Below are positions 1-10,693 of a DNA stretch of 64,000 nucleotides, one piece after another; the first letter of the stretch is position 1; the number at the start of each line of letters is the position of its first letter. Where the stretch lies: the NCBI GenBank assembly GCA_021775525.1, contig JAJFHQ010000064.1, forward strand, positions 98,827 through 162,826, given 5' to 3'. The notes beneath the pieces are model-generated. The model did no database searches, was not told the DNA's origin, and worked only from the letters and a program-made list of their open reading frames with translations. The position numbers and the translations under genes are program-made. This DNA comes from Hyphomicrobiales bacterium. GTDB taxonomy: Bacteria > Pseudomonadota > Alphaproteobacteria > Rhizobiales > Methyloligellaceae.

Positions 1-633
1 CCATCGGCCGAGCATTGTGCCGCTCTTGGAGAAACACTCGCGAAATTACACCTTGCAGGTCAGACATTCGGCATGACGCGCAAGAATGCACTGTCCGTGT
101 CGGGGTGGCGTCCGTTGCACGAGGCCGCGAAGGGCGGGGCGGACACGATTGTATCCGGCCTCAATGCTGAAGTCGGTGAAGAACTTGCAACGCTTGAGTC
201 TTCATGGCCCCGCAATCTGCCATCAGGAATCATTCATGCGGACCTATTCCCCGACAATGTCTTTTTCCTCGGTAATAAACTTTCAGGTGTGATTGATTTT
301 TATTTCGCTTGTAACGATGCACTTGCCTATGACATCGCCATATGCCTGAACGCCTGGTGTTTCGAGATCGACAATTCCTTCAACATAACCAAGGCTCGGG
401 CCCTGCTGCGCGCTTATGCAGGCTTGCGCCCCTTTTCTGATGAAGAATTCGAAGCACTTCCCATACTGGCGCGCGGCGCTGCATTGCGTTTCCTGCTGAC
501 CCGCATATATGACTGGCTGAACACGTCGGCTGATGCGCTGGTGAGACCCAAGGACCCAATGGAATATGTCCGTAAGCTGCGCTTCCACCGCAATGTAAAG
601 TCCGCACGAGAATACGGACTCGGCGAGGGTTAA
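1..633 (+). CDS. thrB: Homoserine kinase ThrB, 3' part (5' end outside window)
   Basis: Phosphorylates homoserine to O-phosphohomoserine, the substrate of the threonine synthase encoded at about 8.4-9.9 kb. The frame is open from base 1, and the residues before the first in-window Met (73) continue the family sequence (an ETLAKLH stretch), so the gene starts upstream of the window and roughly the first third of the protein is missing. It belongs to the aminoglycoside-phosphotransferase-like (type II) homoserine kinases: the catalytic Brenner motif appears as [11 protein letters not shown] and the following metal-binding Asp as VIDFYFA. rnhA follows 14 bp downstream on the same strand, so the two are probably co-transcribed. 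The thrB-rnhA-peroxiredoxin order is common in Rhizobiales. Confidence 0.93.
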   Translation, partial: PSAEHCAALGETLAKLHLAGQTFGMTRKNALSVSGWRPLHEAAKGGADTIVSGLNAEVGEELATLESSWPRNLPSGIIHADLFPDNVFFLGNKLSGVIDFYFACNDALAYDIAICLNAWCFEIDNSFNITKARALLRAYAGLRPFSDEEFEALPILARGAALRFLLTRIYDWLNTSADALVRPKDPMEYVRKLRFHRNVKSAREYGLGEG

Positions 634-647
634 CAGGATTACCATTC

Positions 648-1088
648 ATGCAGGAAGTTGAGATTTATACAGATGGAGCATGCTCCGGAAACCCTGGTCC
701 GGGCGGCTGGGGGGCGGTTCTCATTTTTGGAGATCACCGTAAGGAACTCAATGGTGGCGATGTGGAAACCACCAACAACCGCATGGAAATGACAGCAGCA
801 ATCGAAGCGCTGAATGCGCTGAAACAGCCTTGCAAGGTCGAGTTGTACACGGACTCAAAATATCTGCGCGGCGGCATCACCAGCTGGATTGACAACTGGA
901 AGAAAAATGGCTGGCGCACAGCCAATAAAAAACCGGTCAAAAACATGGAATTGTGGCAAGCGCTGGAAGAGGCCCATGCCCGCCACGAAGTGAGTTGGCA
1001 CTGGGTCAAGGGTCATGCCGGGCATCCGGAAAACGAGCTCGCTGACGAACTCGCCCGGGAAGGCATGACTCCTTATCAGGTGCTTTAG
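648..1088 (+). CDS. rnhA: Ribonuclease HI
   Basis: Cleaves the RNA strand of RNA-DNA hybrids (Okazaki primers, R-loops) in the cytoplasm. The 146-residue length is typical. All active-site residues of the E. coli enzyme have counterparts: D9 in [13 protein letters not shown]47 in NNRMEMTA, D69 in LYTDSKY, H123 in KGHAGH and D133 in LADELA. The basic protrusion ([11 protein letters not shown]) is present. The ATG lies just after the thrB stop; the 3' end overlaps the convergent peroxiredoxin gene by 4 bp. Confidence 0.97.
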   Translation: MQEVEIYTDGACSGNPGPGGWGAVLIFGDHRKELNGGDVETTNNRMEMTAAIEALNALKQPCKVELYTDSKYLRGGITSWIDNWKKNGWRTANKKPVKNMELWQALEEAHARHEVSWHWVKGHAGHPENELADELAREGMTPYQVL

Positions 1089-1570
1089 AGCGCTGCGAGA
1101 ATATTCTCAGCTGAACTCGCATCGACCACCTTGGGCGCTGACTCGATATTGAGCGCCTTCACCACGCCATCATCGACCAGCATTGCATAGCGCTGCGAAC
1201 GCGTACCAAGACCGTTTCCGGATGCATCGAAGTCCAGTCCGGCCGCAATTGTAAATTCCGCATTGCCATCTGCAAGAAACAGGATCTTTCCATCGGCAGC
1301 CGTCTTCTTCGCCCACTCTTGCAAAACGAACGCATCATTCACCGAAAGACAGGCAACTGTATCAACACCCTTTTCCCTGAAAGCATCCAGACTGCCTAGA
1401 AAATTCGGAATGTGCATTGCCTGGCAGGTCGGAGTAAAGGCGCCAGGTACTGCGAAAACAACGACTTTTTTGCCGGCGAACACATCGCCAGTTGTCATGT
1501 CCGACAGCCCATCATCCGTCATCACCTTGAACGTCACATCCGGCAAACGATCACCAACACTGATTGTCAT
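1085..1570 (-). CDS. Peroxiredoxin, Prx5-like
   Basis: Thiol peroxidase that reduces hydrogen peroxide and organic peroxides. The 161-residue protein has the Prx5-type signature [16 protein letters not shown] with peroxidatic C49; a second cysteine, C74 in TVACLSV, lies where this subfamily often has one. There is no fused glutaredoxin domain, so the reductant (glutathione/glutaredoxin or thioredoxin) cannot be read from the sequence. A strong GGAGGAA ribosome binding site lies upstream of the ATG at 1570. It is convergent with rnhA. Glutathione synthesis (gshA) is encoded elsewhere in the window, but no direct link is shown. Confidence 0.93.
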   Translation of the reverse strand: MTISVGDRLPDVTFKVMTDDGLSDMTTGDVFAGKKVVVFAVPGAFTPTCQAMHIPNFLGSLDAFREKGVDTVACLSVNDAFVLQEWAKKTAADGKILFLADGNAEFTIAAGLDFDASGNGLGTRSQRYAMLVDDGVVKALNIESAPKVVDASSAENILAAL

Positions 1571-1693
1571 ATTTCTTCCTCCAAGGGGGTCTGAATTTTG
1601 CGCGTAACATATCTTCGTACCCCGCCACCGCCAAGCGGCATGTCAGTGACAGATGTTATATCTATATGAGGATTGTATGCTGCCGGTGACCGC

Positions 1694-2560
1694 CTACTTG
1701 ATGTGCCAGGTGGTTTCAGCCTGAGCGTCATTTGAAACAAGCGTGAGTGTCACGGTCTTACCCTTCAATTCCTTGGGATCATCACCCTGCGTCAAATCGA
1801 CCTTGAAACGGATCATGCCCTCGCCGGGCTTGCCGACCGGCTTAGCGGGCGCAAGGTAAAAACCTTCAGGCCCTTCGATAAACATGTCAGCGCCCTTTCC
1901 TCCACGCGGAAACCGGGCATCGATGGTCAGATATGGCGCTTTTCCGGTGAGCAGTGCCTCGGTGTGAAGGACGCTGAGACCTGAGCTGGTCCCTGGTGCC
2001 TTCTTCTCGGGAACACGTTCAAGAAAACGTGACAAAAGGGGCACAAAACTGCTGGAGAAAATGCCGTCCTTACCTACCTTCAGTTGCAAATTTGCCTCGG
2101 CCGGGATGCAAATATCGGCACAAACGGCAAACTCCATTTTCAGCTTCAATTCGATTGGCTGACCAGCCTTGACCGGCTCAATAAGAACAGGGAAAACCAC
2201 TTCCTTCTTGTAACCGATGGATGTGCCAGCGCTATCGAGATAGCGTTTGGGCGCGGGCCAGAGCAATTTTGCAGACTTGAGATTGTGCGATCCCGACCAG
2301 TCAAAACGCGGTGGCAGACCTGAATCACCAGGATATCTCCAATACGTCTTCCAGCCCTCGTCAAGTTTGATGTGTATACCTGCGATGAGCGTTTTTTTCT
2401 TGTCTTTCCAAGAAGTTGTCTCAGCAACAAGCCGCGTGCTGGCATGGTTTTTCGATGTCCATGAGGTCGCTGATCCGGCCCAAGCAGGTGAGTAGGCGGT
2501 AACGGCCATCAAGAGTGCGGATGCACCCATGGCAGTGCTCATAACGCTTAATCGGTTCAT
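1694..2560 (-). CDS. DsbD N-terminal-domain-like periplasmic protein
   Basis: Secreted protein resembling the N-terminal immunoglobulin-like domain of the thiol:disulfide interchange protein DsbD, without the membrane or thioredoxin domains. After a signal peptide (MNRLSVMSTAMGASALL... ending near AWA) it has the FDWSGSHNL / LLWPAPKRY region typical of DsbD-N and a cysteine pair, VCADICIPAE, at the position of the redox pair of that domain. I place the start at 2560 because it gives a compact signal peptide and has GAGG just upstream; in-frame starts at 2572, 2599 and 2668 would add a charged extension. It probably accepts or relays electrons in the periplasm, but the partner is unknown. It is divergent from yqgE. 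Confidence 0.8.
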   Translation of the reverse strand: MNRLSVMSTAMGASALLMAVTAYSPAWAGSATSWTSKNHASTRLVAETTSWKDKKKTLIAGIHIKLDEGWKTYWRYPGDSGLPPRFDWSGSHNLKSAKLLWPAPKRYLDSAGTSIGYKKEVVFPVLIEPVKAGQPIELKLKMEFAVCADICIPAEANLQLKVGKDGIFSSSFVPLLSRFLERVPEKKAPGTSSGLSVLHTEALLTGKAPYLTIDARFPRGGKGADMFIEGPEGFYLAPAKPVGKPGEGMIRFKVDLTQGDDPKELKGKTVTLTLVSNDAQAETTWHIK

Positions 2561-2771
2561 TGGCCTCAACATCGCGTGCTGCAACTTCTGTCCTGTCATT
2601 AAATACTGTTTACAGGTGATACCAGATGCACAGTTTACATTCGATGACCGGTTTTTTCGACCATGCAAATATGACAGACCATCACTCTTGTGTGTATCCG
2701 CTCCCGCAAGAGGGTCGAAACCTGCTCTTCAAGCCTTCACAAAGCAGGCGTCAAACGGTTAGTCTGTACTC

Positions 2772-3389
2772 ATGGCGCGCAGTGGTACAGAAGATATAAA
2801 TGGATCGGGCCAAAGGTTCCTCGATGGGCAAATGCTCATCGCGATGCCGGGCATGGCTGATCCGCGATTCACACGCTCTGTGATCTATCTTTGTGCGCAT
2901 TCCGATGATGGTGCGATGGGCATTATCATCAATCAGCATGCTCCCAATATCAATTTCGTAGAGCTGCTGGACCAACTCAACATCACGTCCGATGAGGATG
3001 CCATCCACATGCCGCCATCGCTTCAAGGGGTCGAGGTTCATGTGGGTGGACCAGTCGAGACCGGCCGCGGCTTCGTGCTGCACTCCACTGACTACTATCT
3101 CGAAGACAGTACCCTGCCTATCAATGATGGTGTCAACCTGACGGCAACGCTGGACATATTGCGGGCAATCGCTGCCGGCGACGGTCCCGACAAGGCGCTT
3201 CTTGCCCTTGGCTATGCCGGCTGGGCACCGGGACAGCTGGAAAGTGAATTTCAATCCAATGGATGGTTGCATTGCCCCGCGGACCAGAACGTCCTGTTCG
3301 ACAGTGATATTGACATGAAATATCAGCGAGCCCTTGAGACGATCGGTATAGACCCTGCCCGCCTGGTAAATGACTCAGGTCACGCCTGA
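2772..3389 (+). CDS. yqgE: YqgE/AlgH family protein (UPF0301)
   Basis: Conserved cytoplasmic protein of the YqgE/AlgH (DUF179) family whose biochemical role is still unclear. The 205-residue sequence carries the family hallmarks: [13 protein letters not shown] near the N-terminus, a GAMGIIINQ segment, VHVGGPV in the middle, and a C-terminal [12 protein letters not shown] block. The ATG at 2772 sits about 210 bp from the divergent DsbD-like gene. The 3' end overlaps the convergent EAL gene by about 10 bp. Confidence 0.92.
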   Translation: MARSGTEDINGSGQRFLDGQMLIAMPGMADPRFTRSVIYLCAHSDDGAMGIIINQHAPNINFVELLDQLNITSDEDAIHMPPSLQGVEVHVGGPVETGRGFVLHSTDYYLEDSTLPINDGVNLTATLDILRAIAAGDGPDKALLALGYAGWAPGQLESEFQSNGWLHCPADQNVLFDSDIDMKYQRALETIGIDPARLVNDSGHA

Positions 3390-6300
3390 CGCGGTGTTGT
3401 GATCCGTCCAGCGGGTAGTGCTGCTGCCGGAGCAGTAGTGGACACTGGCCTGTTTCCAGCTCTCTCAGTCGCTACGGGTGCCCGCGCCGCGGGCTTCGCC
3501 GGTGTTGGTGCAGGCTTTGGCGCTTTTCGCGCCTCACGCGCCTGTTTGGATTTCTGCTTCTTTTGGGCTTTCGCCAGTGCGGAGACCAGGCTCATCGCCC
3601 CCTTTTCACTCATCGGCTCACCGAAATAGAAGCCTTGTGCGAATTCACAACCGATGGAGCTCAGATAGTCGGCGTCCGCTGAACTTTCGATGCCCTCGGC
3701 AACGACTTTCTTGCCAAGCTCATGAGACATGGCAACGATGGAGCGGAGGATGACCGGCGTCGCGCCATCGCGCGCTGCATCGCGAACAAACGACTTGTCG
3801 ATCTTGATGGTATCGACTGGAAAGCGGTGCAGATAATTGAGCGAGGAAAAGCCTGTACCGAAATCATCAAGCGACAGCCCGGCTCCCAACTCCTTCAGGA
3901 GCTTCATGATCTCGATGGCCTGTTCCGGGTTTTCCATCACCATGGATTCGGTGACTTCGAGCCACAGGGTTTTCTTCGGCACGGCGTCCCGGGACAGGAT
4001 TGAGCGAATTTGCTGCAACAAGTCCTGACGGAACAGCTGACTGCTCGACACGTTGACAGAAACGAAAAGCGGCGCCTGCGGCCTCGGCAATGCTTTTTGC
4101 CAACGCGCGGCCTGCTTCACTGCCTGTTCCAGCACATACCCCCCCAGCTCGGAGATGAGGCCGGTTTCCTCGGCAATCGGCACGAAGTCGTCCGGGTTAA
4201 GTCGCCCATGTTTGGGGTGATCCCAGCGCATGAGCGCCTCAAAACCCGATAGGGTGTTAATCTCCAAGTTGGTGATGGGCTGGTACAGCACCTTGATCTG
4301 CTTGCGTTCAATGGCCCGGCGCAGCTCACTCTCCAGCGGCAACCGTCCCTGTTCTGAACCGCGCATACTGGCTTTGAAAATATCAATCCTGTCCGCCCCG
4401 GCGCGCTTGGCCCGGAACATGGCAATTTCCGCTTCCTTCAGAAGGTCCTGGTGGGTCTCCTGTTGCCCGTCATAAACGGCGATACCAATAGAACCGGTGA
4501 GAATGATCTCCTTGCCCGATATCCGCATGGGGCTCCTGAGCGAGCGGCGGATGCGCTCCGACAGTAGCGCGATGTGCTGGGGTTCGGATTCCGACACGAT
4601 CAGCACGGCAAACTGGTCACCACCAACCCGGGCCATGGTGTCCTGAGGACTCAGGTGCCGCGAAAGACGCCGCGCCACCGTAAGCAACATGCTGTCGCCC
4701 ACCACGAGACCGAGGCTCTTGTTCACATTCTTGAAGCGGTCGATATCGATAAACAGAACTGTCGGCCTGTTGCCATTGCCTTCTGCTGCCCGCATCACTG
4801 CGCCGTTCAACCGGTCAAAAAACAGCTCCCGGTTGGGAAGACCCGTCAGGCTGTCATGCACCGCGTCATGCAGCAGCCGCTCCTGGGTCCGTTTGGGACC
4901 GGATACATCGCGCATGAGACCAACGCAGCGCTGGGCTGAATCGGACATGGCACTTTCCACCGAGTGGGCGCGCAATTCGAACCACAAATAGGAGCCGTCA
5001 GAGCGCTGCATCCTGACATCGGTGTTGAGATCTCCCCCACCCTTCTCCTGAAGCGACCAGAGCAGAAGGCGAAAACGGTCCCTGTCAGCCGGGTGGATAT
5101 GGCGAAGCCATTCATCAAGGCTGCCCTCGAGCATGCCTTCGGGCAGCCCAAGCGCCTCTTCGACTTCAACGCCGACGGTGATCTCACCCCGGCGCATGTT
5201 CCATTGCCAGATTGCCGTGTCGGACCCTTCCAGCGCCAAAGAGCTGAGCTGCATCTGTCCTGGCGGTCCGCCATGGAAAGGCGTGCCGCCCCGAAACGCA
5301 TATTGCGTGACCGTGAAGCCAAGCAGAACGATCAGCAGCACAAGCCCGGCAAGGAGACCAGAAACGATGACCTCACCAGTGAGCTGCCCGAGGATGACCA
5401 GACCGCCGCCAAAAATCCAAACCAGAACCAGTATCCATGTGGGTACCAGTGACATGGCCCGTTCCTGCCCGCGTAGCGCCAAATACGTAATCAGCAACGC
5501 GCCCATAACGCCGATGCCTGCCAGTGATGCACGCGCCAGGCCAGACGCCAGTCTCGGATCGATGACAGTCATGCCTATAAGTGCCACTTGCGCCAAAATC
5601 CATGCACCGAAGGCAAGCCTGATCCAGTTGTGCCATAGCCGCACCCGCAAAAAGGCATAGAGGAACACCACGAGACTGGCGGCAAATGCCGCCTCTGATG
5701 CGGCACGGTAGACAGCGTTGTCCTCTGCGCTCAGCTTGAACAGCTTGTGCCAGAATCCGAAATCAACGCAGAACAGCGCCAGCGCGGTCCACGCCACGAG
5801 TGCTGCTGCCGGGAAAATTGATTTGTGATTGGCGGCAAAGACCGCTGTCAAGAAGATCGCCGTCAGGCCGATAATGCCGAGCAGAATTCCGTTGAACAGC
5901 ATCCGGTCTTTCAGCTGCCGCTCATAGGCTTCAGACTTCCACAGATTGAGCCGTGGCACCTGCTGCGAACTCATTTCGGCGATGAACGTAATGATCGCGC
6001 CAGGCTCAATGGTCAGGCGGAATATGTCCGCCCTGTCATCGGGTATGCGTTCGGGCCGAAAACCAAGTGAAGGAGTTACGGCCGCCACGCGGCCCGAGTC
6101 GAGGTCCGGCCAGAAAACTGCAGAGCCCACTAGCGTGTAGCGCTGAGCGGTAAGCCAGCGCACGATCGGCTTGTCGGTGCCATTCTTGAGTGCAAATACG
6201 ATCCAGTTCGGATTGGTGCCGGTGGTGGACGCTTCGACGGCCATGCGTCCGACAATGCCATCGGGTCCGGGTACGGTCTCGATCTGCAGCTTATCACCAC

Positions 6301-6478
6301 GTCCCTCGTAAAGTTCGCCCAGCGCCGTCACGTCGACACGGTCCTTGCCTGGATCAATCAGGATAGGCTCCAGCGCCTGGGCCGGTATCAGGGTAATGAG
6401 CAACAAGGCGAAGGCAGCCCATAGGGTTCTACAGCGCGCACGCGGGCGAGCCGTGTTCAAGCGTATGGATGAATGCAT
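3380..6478 (-). CDS. Membrane 7TM-PAS-GGDEF-EAL cyclic di-GMP protein
   Basis: A roughly 1030-residue signalling protein. Order of parts: an N-terminal signal/TM segment, an extracytoplasmic domain of about 150 residues, a cluster of about seven TM segments (7TM-DISM-like), a PAS domain (near 415-530), a GGDEF domain (near 540-700), an EAL domain (near 715-970) and an Ala/Pro/Lys-rich tail. The cyclase signature is altered to RVGGDQF and the usual NDxxGH is NKSLGL, so diguanylate cyclase activity is doubtful. The EAL domain keeps its catalytic set ([44 protein letters not shown]), so phosphodiesterase activity is likely. I chose the ATG at 6478 (AGGAC upstream); 6574 is also possible but would overlap the upstream acetyltransferase. 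The signal sensed is unknown. Confidence 0.9.
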   Translation of the reverse strand: MHSSIRLNTARPRARCRTLWAAFALLLITLIPAQALEPILIDPGKDRVDVTALGELYEGRGDKLQIETVPGPDGIVGRMAVEASTTGTNPNWIVFALKNGTDKPIVRWLTAQRYTLVGSAVFWPDLDSGRVAAVTPSLGFRPERIPDDRADIFRLTIEPGAIITFIAEMSSQQVPRLNLWKSEAYERQLKDRMLFNGILLGIIGLTAIFLTAVFAANHKSIFPAAALVAWTALALFCVDFGFWHKLFKLSAEDNAVYRAASEAAFAASLVVFLYAFLRVRLWHNWIRLAFGAWILAQVALIGMTVIDPRLASGLARASLAGIGVMGALLITYLALRGQERAMSLVPTWILVLVWIFGGGLVILGQLTGEVIVSGLLAGLVLLIVLLGFTVTQYAFRGGTPFHGGPPGQMQLSSLALEGSDTAIWQWNMRRGEITVGVEVEEALGLPEGMLEGSLDEWLRHIHPADRDRFRLLLWSLQEKGGGDLNTDVRMQRSDGSYLWFELRAHSVESAMSDSAQRCVGLMRDVSGPKRTQERLLHDAVHDSLTGLPNRELFFDRLNGAVMRAAEGNGNRPTVLFIDIDRFKNVNKSLGLVVGDSMLLTVARRLSRHLSPQDTMARVGGDQFAVLIVSESEPQHIALLSERIRRSLRSPMRISGKEIILTGSIGIAVYDGQQETHQDLLKEAEIAMFRAKRAGADRIDIFKASMRGSEQGRLPLESELRRAIERKQIKVLYQPITNLEINTLSGFEALMRWDHPKHGRLNPDDFVPIAEETGLISELGGYVLEQAVKQAARWQKALPRPQAPLFVSVNVSSSQLFRQDLLQQIRSILSRDAVPKKTLWLEVTESMVMENPEQAIEIMKLLKELGAGLSLDDFGTGFSSLNYLHRFPVDTIKIDKSFVRDAARDGATPVILRSIVAMSHELGKKVVAEGIESSADADYLSSIGCEFAQGFYFGEPMSEKGAMSLVSALAKAQKKQKSKQAREARKAPKPAPTPAKPAARAPVATERAGNRPVSTTAPAAALPAGRITTPRQA

Positions 6479-6551
6479 CCGTCCTATGAGAGTTTCATAG
6501 CGCAACTTCAGGAGTGTCCTTATCTCGTTTCTACAGCACCGCTGCCTGGAT

Positions 6552-7139
6552 TTAATGATGGATATCATCTTCAAGCAGTCCGAAGGTCACATGATCTTGC
6601 CAGATTCCGTTGATCTTCAGGTAACGGCGAGCCATTCCTTCGCGCGTAAACCCGCACCGTTCCAGTAATTTCATGGAAGCTTCGTTGTGCGGAAGGCAGG
6701 CAGCCTCCAGCCGGTGAAGACCCAGCGTCTCGAACACGAAGGGAATGACCGCGTTCACCCCGGCCGTCATAAATCCTTGTCCGGCGTGGGGTGTACCTAT
6801 CCAGTAACCCAGTGTGCATGCTTGCGTCACCCCCCGGCGCACATTGGAGAGGGTAAGCCCACCCAGAAGCGTATCGTCGTTCTTTTCGAAAAGAAAAAAG
6901 GCGTAGCCCAAGTCCTCCTTAAAATCGCGTGTGTAATATTTCAGACGACGGCGAAAAGAGGTGCGGGTCAACTCGCTGCTGGTCCAGGCCGGTTCCCAAG
7001 GCGTCAGGAACTCCCGGCTTTGCGCACGCAACTCCGCCCATGCGGGATAGTTGCTGATTTGCGGCATGCGCAAATAGACATCTTCCCCATGCACGACAGG
7101 GCCTGTCTCGGGCGGCGTGACAGATCTCAGGAATGCCAT
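6552..7139 (-). CDS. GNAT-family N-acetyltransferase, RimJ/RimL type
   Basis: A 195-residue acetyltransferase resembling the ribosomal-protein alanine acetyltransferases RimJ/RimL. The acetyl-CoA binding region is GYWIGTPHAGQGFMT, followed by the characteristic RLEAACLPHNEASMKLLER helix region and CGFTREGMARRYLKING. The substrate cannot be told from sequence; RimJ-like members also acetylate other proteins or small molecules. It is 18 bp downstream of the M16 peptidase gene on the same strand, at the end of the thrC-M16-GNAT run, so it is probably co-transcribed. Confidence 0.9.
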   Translation of the reverse strand: MAFLRSVTPPETGPVVHGEDVYLRMPQISNYPAWAELRAQSREFLTPWEPAWTSSELTRTSFRRRLKYYTRDFKEDLGYAFFLFEKNDDTLLGGLTLSNVRRGVTQACTLGYWIGTPHAGQGFMTAGVNAVIPFVFETLGLHRLEAACLPHNEASMKLLERCGFTREGMARRYLKINGIWQDHVTFGLLEDDIHH

Positions 7140-7157
7140 CTGCGACCACGTCCCTCC

Positions 7158-8444
7158 CTATTCCGCGGCCCTGACGGGGCGCGATGTCTGCGCATGAATG
7201 AGCGCTTCCAGGGCAACCTCGTCATGTAAAGGGCCGACCGCAGAAACGCTTGGATTTGCAGAAAGTATAATCTCGCCTGCAAGCTTGCGCACTGTCTCTT
7301 TGCCCACGGCTTCAACTTTTTCGACAAGTTCGTCGATGTCGCGCGGTGCGCCAAAAGCAAGCGTCTGGCGGGCCACCTGTTCAACCCGCGAGCCGGAACT
7401 CTCAAGGCTCATGAGAAGTCCTGATTTGAGTTGCGCCTTGGCGCGAGCAAGTTCTTCATCACCTACTGGTTCACTGGCAAGCTTTTCAAGTTCGCCCATT
7501 ATTACACCTGCCAACTCCAGCATCTGCTCCGCACCGGTGGCAGCATGAATACCGAACAGTCCCGTGTCCTTCAGTCCCCAGCAATAGGAATAGATCGAGT
7601 AGCAGAGCCCGCGTGCCTCGCGCGCTTCCTGAAACAGCCGCGAGGACATGCCCCCGCCGAGCATGCTGGAGAGGATCTGGCCGGTATACATGGCCTCATC
7701 ACAGTAGGAAGGCCCCTGAAATGAAACCACGATATGGGATTGCTCGAACGTCCGGTCTGAGCGGGCAAACCCGCCCGCATATCTGGCCGGCTCGCAAAAT
7801 TGCGGTTCGGTAGCCTCCATATCTGCGAATGCAGCCTCCGCCAGTTTGACCAGGTTTTCATGATCGACGGCGCCTGCCGCCGCCAGCACCATGACACCCG
7901 GTGCATAATGGGACTTCATGTAGGCGGTCAGGTCCTCAGGCGTGAATGAGCGCACGCTTTGTGCTGTCCCGAGGATTGGACGTCCCACGGGCTGATCCGG
8001 AAAGGCTGCCTCCTGCACCAAATCGTAGGCCACGTCATCCGGGCTGTCCCCGGCAGCAGCGATTTCCTGCAGGATGACATCCTGCTCGCGGGCGAGCTCA
8101 CCAGCATCAAATTTCGGGTCTCGAACGATGTCCGCAATGATGTCCACTCCGAGAGAGAGGTCAGCCTTGAGTACACGAGCATAATAGGCCGTGGTCTCAA
8201 GTGAAGTTGCTGCGTTGAGATCACCACCAACGGATTCAATTTCCTCGGCGATCTCGCGTGCGCTGCGCCGGGCCGTACCCTTGAACGCCATATGTTCCAG
8301 AAGATGCGAGATGCCATGCAGGGCTGCAGTCTCAGAACGCGCGCCGGCGCCAACCCAGACACCAAGGGACGCGGATTCCAGATGCGGCATGGCATGCGAA
8401 ATCACGCGCAATCCATTTGCAAGGGCTGTCATCTCGATGCTCAT
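7158..8444 (-). CDS. M16 family zinc metallopeptidase (processing-peptidase-like)
   Basis: A 428-residue cytoplasmic-looking peptidase of the pitrilysin/M16 family, close in layout to the mitochondrial processing peptidase beta subunit. The inverted zinc motif HxxEH is intact (HLLEHMAFKGT, near residue 48), with the downstream Glu in the family's usual region. There is no signal peptide, unlike the two M16 proteins at 41.7-44.6 kb. Its ATG overlaps the thrC stop codon (TGATG), so it is translationally coupled to threonine synthase; thrC-M16-GNAT is a recurring gene order in alphaproteobacteria. The substrate is unknown. Confidence 0.93.
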   Translation of the reverse strand: MSIEMTALANGLRVISHAMPHLESASLGVWVGAGARSETAALHGISHLLEHMAFKGTARRSAREIAEEIESVGGDLNAATSLETTAYYARVLKADLSLGVDIIADIVRDPKFDAGELAREQDVILQEIAAAGDSPDDVAYDLVQEAAFPDQPVGRPILGTAQSVRSFTPEDLTAYMKSHYAPGVMVLAAAGAVDHENLVKLAEAAFADMEATEPQFCEPARYAGGFARSDRTFEQSHIVVSFQGPSYCDEAMYTGQILSSMLGGGMSSRLFQEAREARGLCYSIYSYCWGLKDTGLFGIHAATGAEQMLELAGVIMGELEKLASEPVGDEELARAKAQLKSGLLMSLESSGSRVEQVARQTLAFGAPRDIDELVEKVEAVGKETVRKLAGEIILSANPSVSAVGPLHDEVALEALIHAQTSRPVRAAE

Positions 8445-9871
8445 CAGGTAAGCTCGCTCACAGTGCTGGCGCGCGACTCGATAAAGTCCGTGAGCACCCC
8501 ATAGTCATTCTCAAGAACCGTGTAACGCTCATCCGCGCCGAGCCGTTGTTCCAGGCGTGGTGGCACATCGGGGTGTTTACCCGTCGCGGCCTCAACAGAA
8601 TCCGGGAACTTGGCCGGGTGGGCTGTGGACAATGTGACCATTGGTGCGCCATCACTTTTTGTGCGGCGTGCGGCAGCAAGGCCAACGGCGGTGTGTGGAT
8701 CGCAGACATACCCCGTATCCCGGGCAACGTCGCGGATGGTGTTTTCAACTTCGGTTTCATCCACGGTCACGGCAGAAAACAGCCCACGCAAAGATGAGAG
8801 CTCGTCTTCAGACAGGGAGAAACCACCCTGCCCTGCAAGAGTGTCCATCAACTGGCAAACGCGGGTTCCGTCCCGTCCGGCGGCCTCGAATATGAGCCGT
8901 TCGAAATTACTCGATACTTGTATGTCCATACTCGGGCTTGAGGTCGCGACGACCTTGTTCGGCTCGTAACGGCCAGTCTTCAACGCACGCACCAAGATAT
9001 CATTCACATTCGTGGCTATAACGAGGCGATTGATCGGCAATCCCATCCGGGAAGCCGCGTAACCAGCGAAAACATCTCCGAAATTTCCCGTGGGCACGCA
9101 AAAGTTTACCGGCCTGCCTGGGGCGCCAAGCGCCACCGCCGACACGAAATAATAGACCGACTGGGCCATGATTCGCGCCCAATTGATTGAGTTGACACCG
9201 GCAAGCGACCACCGGTCGCGCCGCTCATGATCATTGAACAGCGCCTTCAACAGCGCCTGGCAATCATCGAATGTGCCTTCAATGGCAATATTGTGCACAT
9301 TTTCAGCGCTAGAGGTGGTCATCTGGCGGCGCTGCACGTCGCTCACCCGCCCGTGAGGGTGCAGAATAAAAATCTCGATGGCCTCACGGCCTGCAAAGGC
9401 TTCGATGGCTGCACCACCCGTATCGCCCGATGTCGCTCCGACGATGGTGGCGCGGGCCTTGCGGTGCTGTAACGTGCGGTCCATGAGACGCGCTAGCAAC
9501 TGCATTGCGATGTCCTTGAAGGCAAGGGTTGGACCATGAAACAGCTCGAGCAACCATTGGTCAGGACCAAGCTCAACCAGCGGCGTCACCGCGTCATGGG
9601 AGAAGGTGGCATAGGCCGCCTCGACAAGTTCTGAAAACTCATCCTGGGGGATATCCGACCCGACAAAAAGTTCCATCACCCGGGTGGCAACCTGCGCATA
9701 CGGCAAACCGGAAAAAGCCTCGATCTCCGTGGGGGTGAGCTGTGGCCAGGTCTGCGGCACGTAAAGCCCACCATCGCGCGCCAGCCCTGTCAGCATGACA
9801 TCCTCAAAGCCGAGCTCCGGCGCGGACCCGCGGGTGCTGACATAGCGTAATTCGTTGACTTGATCTGGCAT
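8444..9871 (-). CDS. thrC: Threonine synthase
   Basis: PLP enzyme converting O-phosphohomoserine to threonine, the last step of the pathway that includes ThrB at the left edge. The protein begins RYVSTRG and FEDVMLTGLARDGGLYVP as usual for threonine synthases. The PLP lysine lies in TLAFKDIAMQ and the phosphate-binding loop in GATSGDTGGAA. The start is uncertain: I use 9871 (MPDQVNELRYV), giving 475 residues, a usual length; 9883 and 9934 are in-frame alternatives without better ribosome binding sites. The gene lies directly after surf1, so it is probably read from the oxidase operon or a nearby promoter. Confidence 0.94.
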   Translation of the reverse strand: MPDQVNELRYVSTRGSAPELGFEDVMLTGLARDGGLYVPQTWPQLTPTEIEAFSGLPYAQVATRVMELFVGSDIPQDEFSELVEAAYATFSHDAVTPLVELGPDQWLLELFHGPTLAFKDIAMQLLARLMDRTLQHRKARATIVGATSGDTGGAAIEAFAGREAIEIFILHPHGRVSDVQRRQMTTSSAENVHNIAIEGTFDDCQALLKALFNDHERRDRWSLAGVNSINWARIMAQSVYYFVSAVALGAPGRPVNFCVPTGNFGDVFAGYAASRMGLPINRLVIATNVNDILVRALKTGRYEPNKVVATSSPSMDIQVSSNFERLIFEAAGRDGTRVCQLMDTLAGQGGFSLSEDELSSLRGLFSAVTVDETEVENTIRDVARDTGYVCDPHTAVGLAAARRTKSDGAPMVTLSTAHPAKFPDSVEAATGKHPDVPPRLEQRLGADERYTVLENDYGVLTDFIESRASTVSELT

Positions 9872-9943
9872 ATTTACCGGCATGGTTGTTACGGCGCGCA
9901 CGGTAAATGCGAACCGCCCCACCCGCAAGCGCATGGTGTAAGT

Positions 9944-10672
9944 TTAGGTGAACGCCTGCCCGCGTTTTCGCCCGCGCAAATGCACTACGAAAACGCCAAC
10001 TAACGCAGCGGCGAGCCCAAACCATGTGAAAGCGTATTGAAGATGCCTGTTTGACAGCTTCACCCGCGTGACTCCGCCTCTCGGCCAGCCGCCGGGAATG
10101 TTGGAGACTTCCTGCTCCACGAAAAACGGCACTACACGTGATCTCTCACCGGGAGGCAGCGCTTGGGCCGCCATTCCCTTCAGGTCACGCCAGAACCAAT
10201 TGTTTTTTTCAAGCGAAGTTTCAGGTGAAAATGTGCCCTTGATACCTGGTGCCCGGGCCAGCCCAATGACTGTCTGTTCCCCTTTTACCTGCCCTTGCGT
10301 GCGAGTGCCGGGGGCCTTCTTGGCAGCGGGGACAAACCCGCGGTCGACCATGACGATCTGACCATCCCCGGTTTCAAGCGGTGAAATCACGCGCCAGCCG
10401 GTTTTGCCATTGATGACTGTGAAATAATGGGCTTCGCCATCATGGCGGAAGCGTCCCGAAAACCTGAGCCTCAAATATTCGACATCCCCGGTTTTTTCCC
10501 AGGTCTTTCGCGCATCAGTGAGCGTCACCGGTTGTTCCGACATGCGCTGTTCGATGCGAGCTGTCAGGCCCTGCTTCCACGCAAGACGCTGAAGCTGCCA
10601 GACGCCAAGACCAACGAGCATGCTGAATGCAATGGCAGTGAGTGCACATAGCAGCATCAGGTCGCGTTTCAC
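9944..10672 (-). CDS. surf1: SURF1 family cytochrome oxidase assembly protein
   Basis: Assembly factor for the heme a centre of aa3-type cytochrome c oxidase. The 242-residue protein has the expected topology: one TM helix at the N-terminus (LMLLCALTAIAFSMLVGLGV, followed by WQLQRL), a large periplasmic domain and a second TM helix at the C-terminus (YAFTWFGLAAALVGVFVV). The hallmark positions GVWQLQRL and VDRGFVP are present. It is 21 bp from ctaE on the same strand; no DUF983 gene lies between them, although one is often found there in rhizobia. Confidence 0.94.
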   Translation of the reverse strand: MKRDLMLLCALTAIAFSMLVGLGVWQLQRLAWKQGLTARIEQRMSEQPVTLTDARKTWEKTGDVEYLRLRFSGRFRHDGEAHYFTVINGKTGWRVISPLETGDGQIVMVDRGFVPAAKKAPGTRTQGQVKGEQTVIGLARAPGIKGTFSPETSLEKNNWFWRDLKGMAAQALPPGERSRVVPFFVEQEVSNIPGGWPRGGVTRVKLSNRHLQYAFTWFGLAAALVGVFVVHLRGRKRGQAFT

Positions 10673-10693
10673 TGGGGCGTCCCCCGACGGGTG

